Below the pieces are notes generated by a model that ran no database searches, had not been told where the DNA came from, and was given only the letters and a program-made list of their open reading frames with translations. From Hippopus hippopus (Eukaryota; Mollusca; Bivalvia; Cardiida; Cardiidae), in NCBI GenBank assembly GCA_946811185.2, contig OX328109.1:5580001-5644000 (forward strand): 64,000 nucleotides of DNA. The letters are read 5' to 3'. Each line of letters opens with the position of its first letter. Within the stretch, counting starts at the first letter, position 1. Shown here piece after piece: positions 57,755 through 64,000 of this stretch. A program made the position numbers and the translations under genes.

Positions 57755-57850
57755 GGACCTTCTGCGGACGGTGTAGATCAAGATCAGACTGCACAGAACG
57801 TGCAGTCTTATCTTGAATCTGCACTGTCCGATAAGGTGATATTTTTCCCC
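57755..57850. repeat. Family-4 palindrome
   Basis: GGACGGTGTAGATCAAGATC..CAGACTGCACAGAACGTGCAGTC.. and inverse, by position 57770-57832. Confidence 0.75.
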
Positions 57851-58064
57851 CAACAAATAACTTTGAAATAGCATTATTTAGATTATTACTATTGGCTGGA
57901 AAGTTTCATGTAATCTATTTAGCAGTCTAAAGATTAAGAGTTTATGTGCAACTCATGATCAAGAGGTCCTTTGTGAAAAAAACAATTAACTCCTCCTCAG
58001 ATACTCCACATTTTAAGCTGACTTCACGTTCAGAGTGGTTATACTTCAAGCTATCTGTGACATA

Positions 58065-58131
58065 ATGGCGGACCAAAGAGGTGTTGTGATACTTTTGATG
58101 TGTTTCGGCCTGGGATCATGTATTCAAACGT
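58065..58131 (+). CDS. CUB gene 2, exon 1
   Basis: Differs from exon 1 of gene 1 at three bases. The 5' flank (CTGACTTCACGTTCAGAGTGG) is also conserved, which marks a shared 5' untranslated region or promoter. Confidence 0.85.
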
Positions 58132-61100
58132 GTAAGTCTGTCGTTTTTCATAACATTTTGAAGTAAGTCATCACATAATTATGGATCCATTAATTCCATT
58201 GTGTATAGCAACTGATCGGTTCAGCACATTGAGGTAAACTGGCTCCTAACATGTAGAAAATTAACGAAAAGCAAAATTTTTCGTCCCGTGTCAGGCTGAC
58301 TAGGGTGGATACAGTACTTTTTGCAGACGCATTAAGCCTCCTTTTTCACAGAGCATGGCTCATACCAATATTAACTGGATCATGTTTATTTGTTTGTGTG
58401 TGCTGTTTAACGCCGTTTTCAGCACTATTAGAGTTATATATAGTTCTTTCCAGGCGTTTCTTTTACCGATACTTTGCAAAATGTTCTTTCCACTGACTGC
58501 TCTCCCACATAGCCATCGGCGAAGCACTGATGAGTGGCGAGACAGAAATGAATCCGGTCAAAAAAATATCATTAATCATCGTAAAGAAATCGGTTGAGTT
58601 GGGGACTCGAACCCCACAACCGATGGGTTTTGGCTCTTTTTGTAAACCGACTGATCTTACAGAGCTTGGCGTTAACTAAATCTGTAGTTGCTTATCACAA
58701 ATAGAACAGCTAAAGAATCATTTGTGGATAGTATTCATCAATATCAGACTGTATCAGACTTACGGTCTGTTCATAGAGTCAACAAACAAGGATATTTGGC
58801 ATTGAAATTAGAATAATAATCGTTGTTACCCGTTCCGTTCTGTTGTTTTGAAATTTTTACATAATTATTACACACATGTACATGATATAATATCGACTTT
58901 TAAGCCAAAGGGTTAAACAATATTAGGTTAAGGAGACTTCTTTTAAACAACAGCAAAAAAAGAAAAAGCTTTAAACAACAAACAATAAATTTTGTATAAA
59001 CTGAACGCGATAAATGTGACATTCCCTTGGATGAAGCGATATTCAAACAAAAGATCAGAAACGCTGGAGTATATACCGCTTGCAATGATAATAACTACAG
59101 TCACAACATATTTTTATGTTTTCAATAACATGGAATTAGCAAGTAAAAGTATACAAATTGTCGTTTGTAGACAAATTTTGTTTGTAGACTAATGAAATGT
59201 TCTCGTAGAGGATAATCAACTGGATGTGTGTGGTATTAAAAATCTGTCTCTGGAATGGGGTGAGATGCGTTTGAAATACGAGTCTGAAGGACGAGATTTT
59301 AACCACATCACACCCCATTCGAGTGACAGATTTTTAATATCACACACAACCAGTTGATTGTTATATTCATTACATTTCTAATTCATCCTTTGTTGTTTTT
59401 TTTTAAATAATTTTCAAGAACAGTAAAAATGGAGTTCTCTCTACAAATACAGTAGGCCTATCCATTTTTAGCAGAAGCAGCTTTTGTACTGATCAGATGA
59501 CGTAAAGCGCGAGGATTTAGAGTAATGGCGTAAATTACGTCATATTTCTCTCCATTCGATAGGCACGCATTGTTCTGTACCATACATGTAAATTTCAAGA
59601 CCAGCCACACAAAATAATAAATAGAGGATATTTGTTTTTTACGGTGAAAGATCGAAATTTATTTCATCGAGTGAACATCATTGGTAATATTTGTGAAAAT
59701 ATTACCGATGATGTTCACTCGATGAAATAAATTTCGATCTTTCACCAAAAAAACAACAACAAAAAACATTCAATCTATTTCATGCTTTTAATTCCCTTTT
59801 TGAGGGGACTTACATCAAAATAGAGTGCTGTTGTTTTCGGTAACTCCCCGTGGCGTACCCCCTCCGCATAACAACGTATTACAATATTACGTAAAGCGCG
59901 AGAAATCTAGGGTAAATTACGTCATATTTCCATCTTGTTGAATGGCACGCGCTGTTCACCGAGATAACTAGTGCGCGGGAACTACTGTTTCCGCCTTCAG
60001 TTGAAGAGTTAGAAAATAAAATCGGTATTTTTCACTGGTCGTAACTGAAATATCGAACAATATTTCGTCGTTATATCTCGATAAACTACCGAAAAGCATG
60101 AAATAAGGACGGAATATTTAATCCTTTCCAACATGACAAAATGAAGATTCTCTGATAACACAATTATCTCCAAATGACAAATACATACATGTAATAGGTA
60201 CAAAAGACCTTAGGTTTTCTGTTGGGATAGAAAACATTGCGGAAAAAGAAGAAAATACTGGTTGCTAGCATTTTATCCTTTCCCCAAAATATTTTCTAAG
60301 GATTTCTCTCGCAAGGTCGTTATAACTCAAGATTGTGTGATAAAGGATTACGGTAAAACTGTACCGAAAATCTTTTCCCTGTGTTATTGTCTACTACAGA
60401 TGTTGAAGCAGAAACAAAGTAACAATAGACTAGTACTGTTTGCAATACAGGAAAAAAAGTAGTTCAGGCAAACATTCTAGAACTATATCGTCACTAGTGA
60501 TGATTAGTGATGATAGCATATCATCAGTAGTGGTGTTATTCATTGTTAAAAAGTTGAAAAATAATACACTGAAAAATCCAGTAATTAACTAATAGAAGTA
60601 GTACAGTAAATATCCTAAACTTATAACATCAGTTTAAACAAGGCTTACATTGACTGGTTTCGCTATCATCAAATTTCTTATCATTCAGATTATATGGACC
60701 TGAACTGCGGTCAAACACTGGATTTCTCCACAAGAGGCCTCCATCAGATTCGACTGAAGTTAACGTCACAGAGTACCTATAAACCCAACACAAACTGCTT
60801 TTTTTATCTTAGAACAGGTTTTTTAGACCAGTTTATGCTTTATTTTAAGGTAAATTAGCCCTGTATTCACCAACCATTCTCTGTGTCAATCCTTAGTCCG
60901 ATTCTCAAAACTTTTCTAAATTTCAGAGTAACAGAATTTTCTGATTGGCCTATCCCTTTGGTTTAGCCAAACAGATATTGCATTACTTTTTCAATATTGA
61001 GTAAGAGTAAGAATTTAATTTAGTATAGTTGGTGAATACGGGTCTTAGTTAAGGTTTGTTTAAACTCAATTTTTCCAATAATTCCGTTAATCCCCCCCCC

Positions 61101-62059
61101 TCCTTTCGCTGAAAGTAACACAACCAATTCAAAATTAACACAACATATGATTGGTTAAAACATTTGGTTTAGCCAATCAGAAGTTGTGTAACATTTAATT
61201 TAGAAAATTCTTGTTTATAATTGATATTATTGTGTATTTTATGGTGTTTAACGCCGTTTTCAACATTCTTTCCGTTACACCTCAGTAGCGGGTGCACCTA
61301 TCCATGCTTTCCTGGAGGTTCTTTTACGAGTGCTCCTCTCAACATTCTTTTAAAGCCACTGGCTGCTATCCCACCACATAAGCATTGTCGACACAACGGT
61401 CAGCGGTAAGAGAGGAATAAATCCTCTCGAAATGACTATAATTTATGTTCGGAAAGAAATTGGCCGAGCCGAAGATCTAACCAGCAACGCCCTATTCTCA
61501 AGTCCTGTACGCTACCGACTTGGCTACCGGAGCTCTGCAGAAAACTATTGAGAATAAGAGGATAAATGTTCTAAACCCTTAGGGTGTTACACGCGACTCA
61601 AGGACCTTTTGCAGACAGTGTAGATCAAGATCAGACTGCACAGAACGTGCAGTCTGATCTTGGATCTACACTGTCCGATAAGATGATATTTTCTTCCCAA
61701 AGTGTACCTTTGAAATAGCAAAATTTGGGTTTTTACTATCGTTTGGAAAATTTTTTAGTTATTTAGCAGGATAGGCCTACATGTTAACAGGAATCCCGGT
61801 CCAATTCGTTTACAGGGGTCCTTTGGTAAGGCACTTCTGAGCCCTAGCCTAGTACTTGAGAAACCTTGGACATACACGAGTACATGTATGTTAGCTGACA
61901 TCTTGATATAAGTGAAATAATGAATTAATGATAAAAGCGGCATAAACCACCATTCTATCAATCAACTCATTTGTTTACAGTCTGTGAGAACATTCCTCTG
62001 TAGCCATGCTTATTTGAACGTTTATGACGGACCAATGGGATCTACTAGTAGAATACCAG
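58065..62059 (+). CDS. CUB-LDLa membrane protein paralogue, exons 1-3 (3' part outside window)
   Basis: Exons 58065-58131, 60689-60849 and 61981-62059 (67, 161 and 79 bp) join in one frame with intact GT/AG signals (donors GTAAGTCTG, GTAAATTAG, GTATGTGG). They encode the signal peptide (same as the first gene but GCIQT-type end) and most of a CUB domain with the cysteines equivalent to C29, C59 and C83. Exon 3 has a six-base insertion (TSR instead of R). Exons for the end of the CUB, the LDLa module, membrane helix and tail are not found up to 64000. They would be expected a little beyond, since exon 4 of the first gene lies 1.28 kb after exon 3. The frame is uninterrupted, so I call it a gene rather than a pseudogene. 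Confidence 0.8.
58165..58365. mobile_element. Family-1 MITE, left end deleted
   Basis: AAGTCATCACATAATTATGG to CACAGAGCATGGCTCAT; the core dyad is reduced to GTCAGGCTGAC. Confidence 0.65.
58393..58650 (-). mobile_element. tRNA-derived SINE in intron 1 of CUB gene 2
   Basis: - strand box B GGGGTTCGAGTCCCC at about 58600; tail GGCGTTAAACAGC. The head is partly decayed. Confidence 0.7.
58680..59205. other. Intronic sequence without recognisable feature
   Basis: AT-rich, no gene-like frame; short family-4-like pieces near 58735-58775. Confidence 0.45.
59205..59350. mobile_element. TIR hairpin MITE
   Basis: GATAATCAACTGGATGTGTG and AAAAATCTGTCTCTGGAATG at the left are inverted at the right as CATTCGAGTGACAGATTTTT and CACACACAACCAGTTGATTG, around a centre near 59270. 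Confidence 0.75.
59500..60105. mobile_element. Family-6 hairpin element plus a partial second copy
   Basis: The hairpin is at 59641-59745, followed by GCGTACCCCCTCCGCATAAC and GTGCGCGGGAACTA as at 40574-41030. Just upstream, 59505-59590 repeats the ACGTAAAGCGCGAG...ACGTCATATTTC block. Confidence 0.75.
60208..60360. mobile_element. Family-2 MITE
   Basis: GAAAACATTGCGGAAAAAGA and its inverse around a GGTTGCTAGC centre; right arm GATTGTGTGATAAAGGATT. Confidence 0.7.
60689..60849 (+). CDS. CUB gene 2, exon 2
   Basis: Same length and phase as exon 2 of gene 1. Several of the differences change amino acids (H to Q, N to R, HSG to QST, V to F, R to Q), and none breaks the frame. Confidence 0.85.
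60865..61215. mobile_element. Two family-8 MITEs
   Basis: 60865-61040 and 61110-61215, with AATTTTCTGATTGGCC and TTTGGTTTAGCCAATCAG arms and a C run at 61093-61101 between them. Confidence 0.7.
61223..61537 (-). mobile_element. tRNA-derived SINE in intron 2 of CUB gene 2
   Basis: Tail GGCGTTAAACACCATAAAAT at the 5' side on the + strand; decayed head TAGCCAAGTCGGTAGCG near 61515-61530 on the - strand. Confidence 0.7.
61600..61690. repeat. Family-4 palindrome
   Basis: GACAGTGTAGATCAAGATCA..GACTGCACAGAACGTGCAGTC.. and inverse; nearly symmetrical over 66 bases. Confidence 0.8.
61790..61970 (+). mobile_element. SINE before exon 3 of CUB gene 2
   Basis: Same insertion as 46621-46885 with the central part deleted; tail GGCATAAACCACCATTC then (CAAT)-like bases. 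Confidence 0.65.
61981..62059 (+). CDS. CUB gene 2, exon 3
   Basis: Acceptor TTTGTTTACAG identical to gene 1. Six extra bases in frame near 62044; YLNVYDGP strand kept. Confidence 0.85.
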
Positions 62060-62375
62060 GTATGTGGTTCTATGAAAAGTCATTTTCAGTTGCAGGCCTT
62101 TTTTTCAGTTAAATTTCAAGAACACTCTCGTGTTTGCGTATTTTCTGGGTTTAACCCGAAATGACAGGGGGAACCATTTACAACAGTGGTTTCCCAAGTA
62201 TTATTGCCTGTCCGCCCCTCTCCTGAGGGTTAAGCCACACTTCGAAGTGTAGACCCCCTGTATTACAAATTAACCAAATTAACCATTACGTGATGGGGAA
62301 ATCTTGTCTATGTGAACTTTGGACTCACCTTTGTGCACTCAATTTAAAGTGTTCTTGAATTATCGTCTGTCTGTT

Positions 62376-62466
62376 CGCCCACCCATCCCTCCGTCCGTCC
62401 GCCGTTCTCACCATCCATCGATCCATCGGTCCATCGATGCATCCATCTATCCATTCAGCCAGCCAG
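62376..62466. repeat. (ATCC)n-type microsatellite
   Basis: CCACCCATCC, CCGTCCGTCC and ATCCATCGATCCATC units merge into CAGCCAGCCAGC. Confidence 0.85.
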
Positions 62467-62689
62467 CTTACTGGCAAGCCATTTATCTAAATGTTTACAA
62501 TTACACTAACTATGCATATTGATCGTTTAATGTTTGCTTCATTTGCTGCTTTCTAACCAAAAAACACATAGTTGAAACAATGTCTAGAATCCATTATGTT
62601 GCAATGACTATCAGCAGTCCTCACAAAAAGATTTTGGTCTAGCTTTGATTTGGTCTCACAAGCTATCAATTACTACCCTTGGCAGGGGT

Positions 62690-62836
62690 TGTATTCAATA
62701 CCAGTTCTTGATAACATTCATAGTCCAGTTCTCAGAATTTTCTGTATTTCAAAGTAACGAAATTTCTGATTGGCTATATCTAATATGATTTGCTAAACCA
62801 TTTTTAGTTTAGCCAATCAGAAATTGAGTTACTTTT
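62690..62836. mobile_element. Family-8 MITE; end of duplicated segment
   Basis: The AATTTCTGATTGGCTA...TAGCCAATCAGAAATTG hairpin matches the copy at 47950-48140; beyond 62836 the two paralogous introns no longer agree. Confidence 0.7.
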
Positions 62837-64000
62837 TAGCGGATTTGCTATATAGCAAATCCACTGACTGTGATCGTTTTGGCCGGAACCAAATACATCA
62901 TGCGTAACGACGCATGCGCGCTCACTTTCAGTTTTTGCATGGCTGGCGTAGGGACGAACAACACAGATCTACAAATGATATTCAGCTCTGACTTGAACAA
63001 ATCATACAAATTATGTTTGATTTCTTTATCGAAATTTCGTCAAAACTACAAAAATTGTCAGTTTGAAATACTCTAAATACTTCAACAAAGTTTGTTCTTT
63101 TTTTTTTCATTAAATATTGCCATATGCGTATGAACATTGTTTACACAGACTGCCCCCATTTTCATTCAAGAAATGTTCATTCACAACGTGTGTCGTCCGC
63201 TGTCGAAATAAACAAGGAGATTAAGCAATAATTTCTTAATGAAATTACATTTTTAAACCTCGTATTATATCAAATATCTTTAACTGTCCAGATAGCTAGC
63301 TAGAATTTGGCCGTAAATAATTTAAAACCCTTTCGATAACGAATACACAGAACCCATAAAGTCGATTCGGCACCTTGTTAGGTACCGCCCTTCGTATAGC
63401 ATTATCGATGAGTTTCCGAATTGTTTGAAACATTTCTGTGAAACGTTTTCAAAAAAATGAAGATCGTGTAGTCTATTAAAAAAAAGAAATTGACGTTTGA
63501 TTTATGCAAGACTGCTTCCAAAATTTCCCACCAGTTATCGATGGGACATAAAGAAATCCTTCGTTCACAAACGGCCCCGATCAAGTACGAACCCGTGACG
63601 TGAATTTTATACTAAGGATTTTCGATGAGAAATCATGTCCTTCTCAGTGAACTGGACATCCACTGACTTAACCTAACATCCTGGACTTTAAGCCTCAGAT
63701 ACTCAATTATCTTCAAGGTGTAAAAGTCCATTCATAGTCCTTCTGATATGCTTGAATTTTATTTTGTTAGCTTTCATGCAAAAGAATTAAGATTGCAGAA
63801 TTTTCAGACAGATGTTTGATAAAGGGTCCACAGGAATACATCTTAGTCTAGATCTATACGTCTTACTATTTGGACATATAGATTTAAATTCTTTGATATA
63901 TTTTTTATGCTTGGAGATTGAAGTATATGTACTTTATTTAATAAAGTACATATTTGTGATGAACTGCTGCTCAACCCATACTAGAGACGGTAACTGTGCT
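62837..64000. other. Unassigned sequence at the right edge
   Basis: Starts with GCGGATTTGCTATATAGCAAATCC, an inverted repeat, so probably an inserted element that interrupts intron 3 of CUB gene 2. No convincing gene; a small palindrome ATGTACTTTATTTAATAAAG..ACAT lies at about 63925-63952. Confidence 0.45.

Larger units (their letters stand above)
56655..62836 (+). repeat. Segmental duplicate of the CUB-gene region
   Basis: From CAGAAGAATACACGCTAGA (matching about 36595) to TCAGAAATTGAGTTACTTTT (matching about 48075) the order of conserved blocks repeats that of 36590-48080: promoter-side block with GTCACCGCTATAAATAG, exon 1, family-6 element, exon 2, SINE, exon 3 and the intron 3 segment. 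The first copy is longer because its introns gained more insertions. Confidence 0.8.

Noticed and set aside
63402..63584. 60-residue - strand frame with a Trp-rich start as an exon
   Set aside because: No splice signals, paralogue or domain pattern that would support it; too weak to report as a gene.

Overview
The window is eukaryotic nuclear DNA. It has multi-exon genes with GT/AG introns, short-range simple repeats, tRNA-derived SINEs, many palindromic MITEs and no prokaryotic gene layout. The repeat families (above all the MITE with the hairpin core CAGCCTGCGCAG...GCAGGCTGA) and the gene types suggest a bivalve mollusc. I associate these families with dreissenid mussels such as Dreissena, but that is recognition from memory and I could not search.

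Layout. (1) 1-22783 is a head-to-tail array of a 3.38-kb unit: six full copies and one truncated copy, nearly identical. The array is cut by the left window edge and ends exactly at the terminal inverted repeat of a 470-bp element carried in every unit. Every unit also keeps an identical 180-bp candidate exon with splice-like borders; read in frame it gives a CxxC-x22-CxxC zinc ribbon. (2) 22784-23677 is a short junction of MITEs. (3) 23678-33207 is a second tandem array, three copies of a ~3.14-kb unit, itself inserted into a small MITE. Each unit has a 139-bp perfect-type palindrome (flipped in the first copy) and a decayed stretch resembling the Crypton-derived tyrosine-recombinase domain (DUF3504). 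The first copy also carries a 115-bp insertion with a hammerhead-ribozyme-like core. (4) 33208-37375 is MITE- and SINE-rich. (5) 37376-50559 is a complete six-exon gene on the + strand. It encodes a 290-residue single-pass membrane protein: signal peptide, CUB domain, LDL-receptor class A module, transmembrane helix, and a proline/tyrosine-rich tail with two PPxY motifs. Its introns are packed with MITEs and SINEs. Intron 2 holds a two-exon MADF-BESS-type gene on the - strand (43607-45061) that appears to sit in an insertion splitting a MITE. (6) 50560-56640 holds MITEs, a decayed Ty3/Gypsy retrotransposon on the - strand with a probable 3' LTR, a 1-kb TA-flanked non-autonomous DNA element and a long perfect hairpin. 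(7) 56655-64000 is a tandem duplicate of the CUB gene; exons 1-3 (58065-62059) are intact and exons 4-6, if present, lie beyond the right edge.

How it fits together. The genes here are a tandem pair of CUB/LDLa membrane proteins and one MADF-type DNA-binding protein. The rest is mobile or satellite DNA. The most unusual parts are the two kilobase-scale tandem arrays, both made of transposon-derived parts and both breaking at transposon termini, and the zinc-ribbon exon kept unchanged in all seven units of array 1.
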